Of a stretch of 5,431 nt of DNA, positions 1 through 5,431 are shown one piece after another. Position 1 is the stretch's first letter. Each line of letters begins with the position of its first letter. Below the pieces are notes generated by a model. It saw only the letters and a program-made list of their open reading frames with translations. It had not been told where the DNA came from and made no database searches. The stretch lies in contig QHBL01000216.1 of the NCBI GenBank assembly GCA_003244125.1, positions 1 through 5,431 on the forward strand. The letters run 5' to 3'. Source of the stretch: Chthoniobacterales bacterium (GTDB lineage: Bacteria; Verrucomicrobiota; Verrucomicrobiae; Chthoniobacterales; UBA10450). A program made the translations under genes and the position numbers.

Positions 1-38
1 TAAGCCCTTGGTCGGGAGTTCAATTCTCCCCCCTGGCA
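1..38 (+). tRNA. tRNA 3' part (probably tRNA-Thr), 5' end outside window
   Basis: A perfect T-arm is visible: stem GGGAG (14-18), loop TTCAATT (19-25), stem CTCCC (26-30). It is followed by a 7-nt acceptor strand CCCTGGC (31-37) and discriminator A (38). The five bases before the T-stem, TGGTC (9-13), fit a standard variable loop, and GCCCT (4-8) fits the 3' side of the anticodon stem. In this register base 1 (T) is anticodon position 36, so the codon begins with A. An acceptor ending GGC plus A implies a 5' end starting GCC, which fits the G1-C72/C2-G71 pairs and A73 known for bacterial tRNA-Thr. The amino-acid identity is inferred because the anticodon is cut off. CCA is not encoded; AAA follows the discriminator base. 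Confidence 0.8.
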
Positions 39-72
39 AAATCATTTTCGATTGCCGATTGATTGAGCAGCG

Positions 73-95
73 GACGTTTTGCGAGTAGAAACGTC
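73..95 (+). promoter_or_regulatory. Perfect 7-bp inverted repeat in the cyclase gene leader
   Basis: GACGTTT (73-79) is exactly complementary to AAACGTC (89-95) with a 9-nt loop, ending 7 nt before the ATG at 103. There is no T-tract after it, so it is a poor intrinsic terminator for the tRNA. It could be a leader hairpin that affects translation of the cyclase gene, or an operator for a dimeric regulator. It also covers a possible TTG start at 79, which argues against that start. The structure is seen; the function is a guess. Confidence 0.4.
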
Positions 96-102
96 AACGC
101 CT

Positions 103-2184
103 ATGGCGCACGCGCATCCCGATCCGCGGCTTGAGATCGCCCACGTGCTTTTTCTCGACGTCGTGGGCGCGTCCCGCCTGCTCATCAATGAGCAGAGCGA
201 CCTCTTGCGTCGCCTCAATGAAATCGTGCGCAACACCGCCCAGGTGCGCGCGGCCGAAGCGGCAGGCAAACTCACGCGCTTGCCTACCGGCGATGGCATG
301 GCTCTGGCGTTTTTCACCACGCCGGATGCTCCGTTGCGTTGTGCCCTCGAGATCGCGCGAGAATTGAAGCATTTACCCCAGCTTCTGTTGCGCATGGGCA
401 TCCACAGCGGACCGGTTGAAGAGGTCATCGATGTCAACGAGCGGGCGAATCTCGCCGGCGCTGGAATCAATATCGCCCAACGTGTGATGGACTGCGGCGA
501 TGCCGGCCACATCCTGCTTTCCAAACGCGTCGCGGACGATCTCGCTCACTATGCCGCCTGGAAACCGCACCTGCACTCGCTTGGGCAATGCGAGGTCAAG
601 CATGGCGATAAGCTGGACCTCGTTAGCTTCTATGATGACGAAGTGGGAAACCCCGCGCCGCCGCAAAAACTGCAAAAGCAAAACGTCGTTAGTTTGGGCA
701 AGAGGATTGGTGGTATCGCAACGTTAATCGCCGTCGCACTTGTCGTAGTCGCAACTTCCTTCTTCTTTTTACGCCAGCACCAACTACAGAAGAGCAGGGG
801 CAGTAGCGCTGCCGCCAGACGCATCGCTGTTCTCCCATTCAAACCATTGCTGCCGGAGAATCGCGATCAGGTGCTCGAGCTAGGCATGGCCGATACGCTC
901 ATCACCAAGCTCAGCAACAGCAATAAGATCATCGTCTCCTCTCTCAATGCGGTGCGCAAATTCAGCGGGCTCGAGCAGGATTCCGTCGCCGCCGGCCGCG
1001 AGCTTCAGGTCGGTTCCATTCTTGAGGGCAACGTCGAGCGTGTGGGCGATCGCATTCGGGTGACCGCGCGTTTGATTAACGTCGCCGACGGCGCGTCGCT
1101 ATGGGCGAACACATTTGATGAGAAGTTTACCGATGTCTTTTCGGTGCAGGATTCAATCTCGCAAAAAGTAGCTGATGCTTTGAATCTGCGACTCAGCGGC
1201 GAGGAGCAACAGCGTCTGACCAAACGCTACACGAACAATCTCTCAGCCTATCAACTTTATCTCACCGGCCGTTATCAATGGAGCAAGCTCACGCCACCGG
1301 ACATTAGAAAGAGCATCGAATCTTTTCAGCAGGCGATTGCAGCGGACCCGAAATACGCGCTGGCGTATTTTGGGCTGGCCGAGGCAAATCGATCGCTTTC
1401 CATCAACGCCAACATTCCTTCAAAGGAATGCCTGCCCCAGGCGAAAGCGGCGGCAGAAAAAGCGCTGGAAATTGATCCGCTCCTTGCCGAAGCGCATGCT
1501 TCACTTTCTTTTTGTCTCATCTGGTACCAATGGGATTGGGCCGGGGGAGAAAAAGAAGCCAGAAGAGCTATCGCACTTAATAGTAATTCCGCCCATGCTC
1601 ACTTCGCTCTCGCGCACCTCCTCTCAGACATCGGGCGCCACGACGAAGCCCTCGCCGAAATCGAGCGGGCCAGGGAATTGGATCCCGTCTTTCTTCTCTA
1701 CCGAGCGCTGGAAGGGATGATGCTTCTTCACGCCGGCCGCGACAATCAGGCAGTCGCTAAATTGCGAACGCTGCTAGATCTCGATCAGAATTTTTGGGTG
1801 ACGCACTTGCAACTCGGAAAAGCGTACACTGATCAACGAAAATACTCCGACGCGATTACCGAGTTCACTGCGGCAAGAGATTTGTCGCACGGCAATTCGG
1901 AAGCGATTGCTTCGATCGGATACGCTGAGGCGATGAGTGGGGGCAAGGCGGAGGCTCGCGCAATTCTCGAGGAGCTAAAAACCTCCTCCCACTACATTCC
2001 GCCAGCCAGCATCGCACTGGTGTCGAACGCGCTCGACGATCAAAATCAAGCGATCTCCTGGTTGAACAAAGCCTGCGACGACCGAGACGTCTGGGTGACT
2101 CTCTTGAAGGTTGATCCTCGCTGGAACTCGCTTCGATCAAATCCCGGTTTCGTCGCGATTCTGAACCGCGTCGGTCTGCAATAA
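103..2184 (+). CDS. Membrane-anchored class III nucleotidyl cyclase-like protein with TolB-like and TPR regions
   Basis: Encodes 693 aa from ATG 103. An in-frame TTG at 79 would add 8 residues but lies inside a hairpin; neither start has a good ribosome binding site. Residues ~11-180 form a class III adenylate/guanylate cyclase homology domain: first metal Asp19 (LFLDVVG), GDG with Asp64, LRMGIHSG, and the transition-state pair Asn123/Arg127 (NIAQR). The purine-selecting positions appear to be Leu60 and Asn116, not the Lys and Asp/Thr of typical adenylate cyclases, so the product is uncertain. A single hydrophobic helix lies at ~200-223. Residues ~239-365 resemble the TolB/FlgO-like domain found in such sensors (IAVLPF, LEGNVERVGDRIRVTARL, LWANTFD). 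From ~379 to ~630 there are about six TPR-like helical pairs (e.g. AIAADPKYALAYFGLAEA, ALEIDPLLAEAHASLSF). The C-terminus (LLKVDPRWNSLRSNPGF) is typical of cyclase/TPR proteins. Probable role: an envelope sensor that makes or binds a cyclic nucleotide. The LMF gene follows after 25 nt. The ligand is unknown. Confidence 0.88.
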   Translation: MAHAHPDPRLEIAHVLFLDVVGASRLLINEQSDLLRRLNEIVRNTAQVRAAEAAGKLTRLPTGDGMALAFFTTPDAPLRCALEIARELKHLPQLLLRMGIHSGPVEEVIDVNERANLAGAGINIAQRVMDCGDAGHILLSKRVADDLAHYAAWKPHLHSLGQCEVKHGDKLDLVSFYDDEVGNPAPPQKLQKQNVVSLGKRIGGIATLIAVALVVVATSFFFLRQHQLQKSRGSSAAARRIAVLPFKPLLPENRDQVLELGMADTLITKLSNSNKIIVSSLNAVRKFSGLEQDSVAAGRELQVGSILEGNVERVGDRIRVTARLINVADGASLWANTFDEKFTDVFSVQDSISQKVADALNLRLSGEEQQRLTKRYTNNLSAYQLYLTGRYQWSKLTPPDIRKSIESFQQAIAADPKYALAYFGLAEANRSLSINANIPSKECLPQAKAAAEKALEIDPLLAEAHASLSFCLIWYQWDWAGGEKEARRAIALNSNSAHAHFALAHLLSDIGRHDEALAEIERARELDPVFLLYRALEGMMLLHAGRDNQAVAKLRTLLDLDQNFWVTHLQLGKAYTDQRKYSDAITEFTAARDLSHGNSEAIASIGYAEAMSGGKAEARAILEELKTSSHYIPPASIALVSNALDDQNQAISWLNKACDDRDVWVTLLKVDPRWNSLRSNPGFVAILNRVGLQ

Positions 2185-2209
2185 CGGGGCAGCGCGGCGA
2201 ACGTAGATA

Positions 2210-3712
2210 ATGCGAAATCTCCTCGCCGGCGGCGCCGATTATCGACTTACACGGTTTGTCATCTTGCGCCTGCTTGGCTTCGTCTATGCCATCGCCTTTC
2301 TCGTGGCGGTGAATCAGCTGGTTCCGCTCATTGGCCAGCATGGACTCACGCCCGCGGAGCAGTATTTGCCGCTCCTGCAAACGCATTTCGGCTCGCGCGT
2401 CGCCGCAGCCCTGCACGTTCCGACTCTCTTCTGGTTCGGTCTCAGCGATACAGCCTTAGTTATCTTCTCCTCGCTCGGATTCTGTATCTCGTTAGTCGTT
2501 CTCGCCGGCTATGCCAATGCCGTCATTATGGCTGTTCTCTGGGCGATGTACATGTCCATCGTCCACATCGGCCAAATCTGGTATGGCTACGGTTGGGAAA
2601 CGCAGACGCTCGAGACCGGCTTTCTCGCCATCTTCCTTTGTCCTTCGCTCGATGGCCGGCCATTTTCGAAACGCGCTCCTTCAATTCTGGTCATCTGGCT
2701 GTTTCGCTGGCTCGGCTTTCGCATCATGCTCGGCGCCGGTCTCATCAAACTGCGGGGCGATTCATGCTGGCGCGATCTCACCTGCCTCTATTACCACTAC
2801 GAGACGCAGCCGATCCCGAATCCACTCAGTCGCTACCTGCATTTCGCGCCGCACTGGTTTCACAAGCTCGGCACCGCGTTCAATCATCTCGTCGAGCTCG
2901 TTGTCCCGTGGTCCTCTTTCGGACCACGTCGCGTGCGCCACATTGCGGGGCTATTTCTCGTTAGCTTCCAACTGTTTCTCATCATCAGCGGCAATCTTTC
3001 GTTCCTGAACTATGTCACGATCGTGCCATTGCTCGCCTGCTTTGATGATAGCTTCTGGCGCCGGGTTCTGCCTAAAGCGCTCATTCGACGAGCCGATGCT
3101 CCTGCCACGGAAGTTTCGCATGTGCAGTTAAGTCTGACAGTTGCGTTAGCTATTCTCATCGCATGGCTCAGCGTCGCGCCGGTGACGAACCTTCTTTCTA
3201 ATCGACAGCTCATGAACGCCTCGTTCGATCCGTTCGATCTGGTTAATACCTACGGGGCATTCGGCGCGGTAGGTAAGGAGCGCGACGAGATTATCTTCGA
3301 AGGAACAGACGACGCTGTCATCACCGCGGAAACGAGGTGGAAGCCGTATGAGTTTAAGGCCAAGCCGGGTGATCCTGATCGCCGACCGCCTTTCGTCGCG
3401 CCCTATCAGCCGCGGATCGACTGGCAAATCTGGTTCGCTGCCATGTCTTCACCGGCGGAGTATCCATGGACACTGCACTTTGTCTGGAGATTGCTTCACA
3501 ATGATGCCGGCACGCTCTCACTGCTCGCCGGCAATCCCTTTCCGGAAAAGCCGCCGCATTACATTCGGGCGCGACTTTACCGTTACTACTTCGCTCCTCT
3601 GGGCGAGCGGGCGTGGTGGAAACGCGCGCTCATCGGCGAATGGCTCCCGGCGCTCTCAGCCGATGACGAACAATTTCGCGCCGTTCTCGCCGAGTTAGAC
3701 TGGCTGGACTAG
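2210..3712 (+). CDS. Lipase maturation factor (LMF1) family membrane protein
   Basis: A 500-aa polytopic protein that appears full length; eukaryotic LMF1 is somewhat longer. Hydrophobic segments lie at roughly 15-42, 72-100, 102-122, 133-145, 157-178, 224-236, 244-280 and 305-328. Family hallmarks are visible: FVILRLLGFVYAIAF near the N-terminus, YGWETQTLETGFLAIFL (127-143), GLIKLRGDSCWRDLT (177-191), YYHYETQPIPNPLSRY (194-209), ELVVPWSSFGPRR (229-241), then after the last membrane helix VNTYGAFG (345-352), FEGTDD (363-368), WKPYEFKAKPGD (377-388), RRPPFVAPYQPRIDWQIWF (391-409) and YIRARLYRY (451-459). In vertebrates LMF1 acts in the ER membrane to help secreted lipases mature; the role of bacterial members is not established. 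Here it should sit in the inner membrane with the ~170-residue C-terminal domain as the likely client-binding part (inferred). No lipase gene is seen nearby. The ATG at 2210 has no clear Shine-Dalgarno; the gene starts 25 nt after the cyclase stop, so co-transcription is likely. Confidence 0.92.
   Translation: MRNLLAGGADYRLTRFVILRLLGFVYAIAFLVAVNQLVPLIGQHGLTPAEQYLPLLQTHFGSRVAAALHVPTLFWFGLSDTALVIFSSLGFCISLVVLAGYANAVIMAVLWAMYMSIVHIGQIWYGYGWETQTLETGFLAIFLCPSLDGRPFSKRAPSILVIWLFRWLGFRIMLGAGLIKLRGDSCWRDLTCLYYHYETQPIPNPLSRYLHFAPHWFHKLGTAFNHLVELVVPWSSFGPRRVRHIAGLFLVSFQLFLIISGNLSFLNYVTIVPLLACFDDSFWRRVLPKALIRRADAPATEVSHVQLSLTVALAILIAWLSVAPVTNLLSNRQLMNASFDPFDLVNTYGAFGAVGKERDEIIFEGTDDAVITAETRWKPYEFKAKPGDPDRRPPFVAPYQPRIDWQIWFAAMSSPAEYPWTLHFVWRLLHNDAGTLSLLAGNPFPEKPPHYIRARLYRYYFAPLGERAWWKRALIGEWLPALSADDEQFRAVLAELDWLD
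2907..2928 (+). other. Intragenic 8-bp perfect hairpin within the LMF gene
   Basis: CGTGGTCC (2907-2914) and GGACCACG (2921-2928) are exact reverse complements around a 6-nt loop TCTTTC. The stem is GC-rich and should be stable in mRNA. It encodes the conserved stretch PWSSFGPR at the end of a membrane helix, so it may simply be a by-product of the protein sequence. A role in slowing ribosomes at a membrane-insertion boundary is speculative. Confidence 0.4.
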
Positions 3713-3713
3713 C

Positions 3714-3732
3714 CGTTTCGCTGTGGGAAACG
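3714..3732 (+). terminator. Hairpin directly after the LMF stop codon, possible terminator
   Basis: CGTTTC (3714-3719) pairs perfectly with GAAACG (3727-3732) across a 7-nt loop, starting two bases after the TAG at 3710-3712. Position between convergent genes fits transcript-end formation or 3'-end protection. The stem is short and no T-tract follows on either strand, so it is not a classical intrinsic terminator. Confidence 0.4.
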
Positions 3733-3743
3733 AGGGATAACAC

Positions 3744-3758
3744 ATCGCAACGCGCGAT
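3744..3758. repeat. Short inverted repeat in the convergent intergenic region
   Basis: ATCGC (3744-3748) and GCGAT (3754-3758) flank the 5-nt loop AACGC. It is the middle of three inverted repeats packed into the 94 nt between the two convergent genes. A 5-bp stem alone is weak evidence and could arise by chance in CG-rich sequence. Confidence 0.3.
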
Positions 3759-3760
3759 CC

Positions 3761-3803
3761 GTAGCAAAGTACGTTCTCGCATCGCCCGCAGGGCGACGGC
3801 TAC
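3761..3803. repeat. REP-like palindromic element with nested stems; possible terminator of the - strand genes
   Basis: An inner perfect stem, TCGCCC (3782-3787) and GGGCGA (3791-3796) with triloop GCA, is nested inside an outer pair GTAGC (3761-3765) and GCTAC (3799-3803). The element ends 3 nt from the stop codon of the - strand peptidase gene, so on that strand it directly follows the coding sequence and could stop or protect that transcript. Compact CG-rich palindromes between convergent genes are typical of repetitive extragenic palindromes, but only one copy is visible here, so the repeat nature is unproven. Confidence 0.4.
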
Positions 3804-3806
3804 ATG

Positions 3807-4694
3807 CTATTCGCTCGTTTGTTGCAGGGTTGTGCCGTAGTTTTTAGCAGAGTAGTCGCGGAACTCGCGCTCGAGTACAGCGGTAGTAGGAAACTTGCCG
3901 GCGTAGGTGCGACCCAGCGCGAGCTCAAACGGTTGATGATGGCCAAGTGCGTCGAGCAGGGTAAGGAAGCTGGGTTTGTCGGTGATGGCGAGAAAGCGAA
4001 CTAGTCGCTCCGACTCGTCGTAGAAGGTAGTTACCTTATCACTCGGTGGATAGGTCGCGGCGAGCAGTTTAGCAAGCGGCAGTAGCTCATCCGTGGCGAT
4101 CGCCTCCGAGTGCGGTTTGGCGATGTAGCCGCGGGCCCGCTGGTGACTGGCATGCGCGTTCTTGGAAATATATTGCGCCAGTCCTTCGTTCAGCCAGCAA
4201 GGTATTCCTTCCGAATACAAGCGATGGAGAACGAGGTGAACAATCTCGTGGCCGAGCGCGTTCGAAGAAAACTTGTATCTCGGATTGCGTTGGACAAAGA
4301 GACTGCCCATGGAGTGAATACCGCCGGTCCACGACTCCAATCGGCCGTAGCTTTGAAACTGCCGCCAATCTTCCGGCTGCTCGAAGATATAGATGTGCGC
4401 CTTGGTTTCAGTAGTTAAGGCGTCACGCTCCAGTTCCTTGGCCACAACTCGATAGTGGAACTCCGCTTCGACCGAAACGGGAGTGGCAACATGATTATGA
4501 ATGAAGTGATAGATGAAATGCTCAGTTTCGGCGTGCTTCCATAGCTCAGGGCTGATCGCCAGTGCCTGTTCGCCGAGTGGATTGGGATCGCGCTGAGAAA
4601 GCGTGTCGAACTCAACTTCGCGCAGGGAGCTGGATTCATTCAGCTGGGCAAGCGCGAGGCCGGCTGACAGAATAAGGAGAATGCCGGAGCGCAC
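3807..4694 (-). CDS. Secreted HExxH (gluzincin, peptidase MA-like) metallopeptidase
   Basis: Encodes 295 aa from a GTG start at 4694-4692. This is the only plausible start: the in-frame TAG of the upstream synthetase lies just five codons before it. Residues 1-17 (SGILLILSAGLALAQ) form a short signal peptide with a probable cut after Ala-Leu-Ala, so the protein is exported. The zinc site is clear: HEIVH (149-153) gives His149, catalytic Glu150 and His153, and NEGLAQY (169-175) supplies Glu170 as the third ligand, the gluzincin pattern of the peptidase MA-like family. The spacing EGIPCWLNEGLAQY is typical of that family. Residues ~56-110 (AETEHFIYHF, AHIYIFEQPEDW) match the N-terminal part usual in these proteins. 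There are no membrane segments beyond the signal and only one cysteine (166). Substrate unknown. No Shine-Dalgarno precedes the GTG; translation is probably coupled to the upstream gene. Confidence 0.87.
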   Translation of the reverse strand: MRSGILLILSAGLALAQLNESSSLREVEFDTLSQRDPNPLGEQALAISPELWKHAETEHFIYHFIHNHVATPVSVEAEFHYRVVAKELERDALTTETKAHIYIFEQPEDWRQFQSYGRLESWTGGIHSMGSLFVQRNPRYKFSSNALGHEIVHLVLHRLYSEGIPCWLNEGLAQYISKNAHASHQRARGYIAKPHSEAIATDELLPLAKLLAATYPPSDKVTTFYDESERLVRFLAITDKPSFLTLLDALGHHQPFELALGRTYAGKFPTTAVLEREFRDYSAKNYGTTLQQTSE

Positions 4695-4709
4695 CCGACT
4701 TAGCCAGAG

Positions 4710-5431
4710 CTAGTCTTGTGCGAGGCTGCTATCGCCGCGAGCTATCTCCTGACAGGCTTTCAGATCGAGCTTGCCCGAAGCAAGCACTGGGATTTGTTCC
4801 ACCTTTACCGCGCGCTTCGGAATCCAGAGATTGGGCACGCCAGTTTCGTGCAGCTTCGTTCGAAGCGCGTCGATCTGGATTGGCTCAGCCGTAAGCAGGA
4901 GCAATGCTTCGCCTTTACTCTCATCGGGAGTGCCGCACACCGCGATCCGCCGCTCACTACCCTCGAGCCCGAGCGCATGAATGATCTTTTGCTCAACGAC
5001 TTCGTGCGGCACCATTTCGCCGCCGATCTTGGAAAAGCGCGAGAGTCGCCCTTCGATGTAGAGAAAGCCATCCTCGTCGAGACGGCCAATGTCGCCGGTC
5101 TTGAGCCAGCCGTTGCGCAGCACTTCAGCAGTGCGTTTCGGGTCTTTGAGGTAGCCTTCGAAAATGTTTGGGCCGCGCAGCCAGAGCATGCCTGTGTCGT
5201 AGATCGTTAGCTTCTTCTCATCATCATCGGGATCGCGAATCTCGGCCGCAATACCCGCCGCCATCTTACCTACCGAACCAGGCCGATAAAGCGGCTGCAC
5301 CACAACATCGGGCCGCTCCGGAAGTGGATCGGGTAAATTGACCGAAACGACCGGCGCCGTCTCGGTGAGCCCATATATCTGGATGAACTCCCACCCCAGC
5401 TCGCTCATGACCCGCTCGATCGTCTTCGACG
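4710..5431 (-). CDS. AMP-forming acyl-CoA/acyl-ACP synthetase, C-terminal part (Aas-like), 5' end outside window
   Basis: The last 239 codons of an adenylate-forming (ANL superfamily) enzyme; the frame stays open to the window edge, so the methionine at 5408 is internal. Visible motifs in fragment numbering: YGLTET (19-24, ATP/AMP binding), TGD (111-113, ribose-binding Asp113), GR at 127-128 before the hinge, and GK with catalytic Lys220 near the end (IPVLASGKLDL). Activation is expected to be fatty acid + ATP to acyl-AMP, then transfer to a thiol carrier. The stretch SRFSKIGGEMVPHEVVE (130-146) and VPNLWIP (198-204) are hallmarks of the synthetase domain of Aas, the 2-acyl-glycerophosphoethanolamine acyltransferase/acyl-ACP synthetase, which recycles lysophospholipids at the inner membrane. 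Whether a PlsC acyltransferase or transporter domain lies upstream cannot be seen. A general long-chain acyl-CoA ligase is the alternative. The peptidase gene starts 15 nt after its TAG, in the same frame. Confidence 0.88.
   Translation of the reverse strand, partial: SKTIERVMSELGWEFIQIYGLTETAPVVSVNLPDPLPERPDVVVQPLYRPGSVGKMAAGIAAEIRDPDDDEKKLTIYDTGMLWLRGPNIFEGYLKDPKRTAEVLRNGWLKTGDIGRLDEDGFLYIEGRLSRFSKIGGEMVPHEVVEQKIIHALGLEGSERRIAVCGTPDESKGEALLLLTAEPIQIDALRTKLHETGVPNLWIPKRAVKVEQIPVLASGKLDLKACQEIARGDSSLAQD

Noticed and set aside
50..65. GATTG occurring three times (50, 57, 61) in the spacer after the tRNA
   Set aside because: Units are short and unevenly spaced; not enough to claim a direct-repeat operator or promoter.
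79..102. TTG at 79 as start of the cyclase gene, adding 8 residues
   Set aside because: The TTG is within a perfect inverted repeat, the extra residues have no domain match, and a nearby ATG at 103 starts just before the conserved region.
42..524. 160-aa open frame on the - strand opposite the cyclase domain
   Set aside because: It is rich in Arg/Ser/Ala with no recognisable motif and lies wholly opposite a well-supported cyclase domain; it is a shadow frame.
1865..2416. 183-aa open frame on the - strand spanning the cyclase/LMF junction
   Set aside because: Composition is Arg-rich and low in typical protein patterns, and it overlaps two convincing + strand genes.
2652..2663. 12-bp perfect palindrome ATGGCCGGCCAT in the LMF gene
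   Set aside because: It has no loop, lies in coding sequence and can be explained by CG-rich codon choice; no regulatory reading is supported.
2511..3008. 165-aa + strand frame inside the LMF gene
   Set aside because: Ser/Arg-rich translation without motifs, in a different frame from a gene with motif support across its whole length.
3713..3806. Rho-independent terminator with T-tract between the convergent genes
   Set aside because: Hairpins are present, but no run of T follows any of them on either strand.
4716..5210. 164-aa + strand frame opposite the synthetase gene
   Set aside because: The - strand carries clear adenylation motifs (YGLTET, TGD, GK) through this stretch; the + strand frame shows none.
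1..5431. Mobile element, CRISPR array, toxin-antitoxin or defence island
   Set aside because: No transposase, integrase, regularly spaced repeats, or recognisable toxin or defence domains were found on either strand.

Overview
The window is about 5.4 kb of gene-dense, moderately GC-rich bacterial chromosome. It holds the 3' part of a tRNA, two co-directional genes on the + strand, and a convergent pair on the - strand. No phage, transposon, CRISPR or plasmid genes are visible. The combination suggests a free-living, probably soil or freshwater member of the Verrucomicrobia or a similar phylum: a class III cyclase domain fused to TolB-like and TPR regions, a bacterial lipase maturation factor homologue, almost no Shine-Dalgarno motifs, and a tRNA without encoded CCA. 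This assignment rests on family resemblance from memory and is only moderately supported.

Layout: (1) Bases 1-38 are the 3' part of a tRNA, most likely tRNA-Thr, cut by the window edge. (2) Bases 39-102 are a short spacer with a perfect 7-bp inverted repeat just before the next gene. (3) Bases 103-2184 encode a membrane-anchored signalling protein: an N-terminal class III nucleotidyl cyclase homology domain, one transmembrane helix, a TolB/FlgO-like domain and a long TPR region. (4) After only 25 nt comes a 500-aa polytopic membrane protein of the lipase maturation factor (LMF1) family, 2210-3712. (5) Bases 3713-3806, between convergent genes, contain three inverted repeats. (6) On the - strand, reading right to left, the C-terminal part of an AMP-forming acyl-CoA/acyl-ACP synthetase with Aas-like motifs (4710-5431, continuing beyond the window) is followed after 15 nt, in the same reading frame, by a secreted HExxH metallopeptidase (3807-4694).

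How the genes may work together: the + strand pair is spaced like an operon and would join a signalling protein with a membrane maturation factor. The - strand pair looks translationally coupled and joins a fatty-acid-activating enzyme with an exported peptidase. A loose envelope/lipid theme (acyl activation, LMF, exported protease, transmembrane sensor) runs through the window, but nothing in the sequence proves a joint pathway. The points most worth following up are the atypical substrate-selecting positions of the cyclase domain, the bacterial LMF homologue next to a signalling gene, and the synthetase-peptidase pair separated by one in-frame stop codon.
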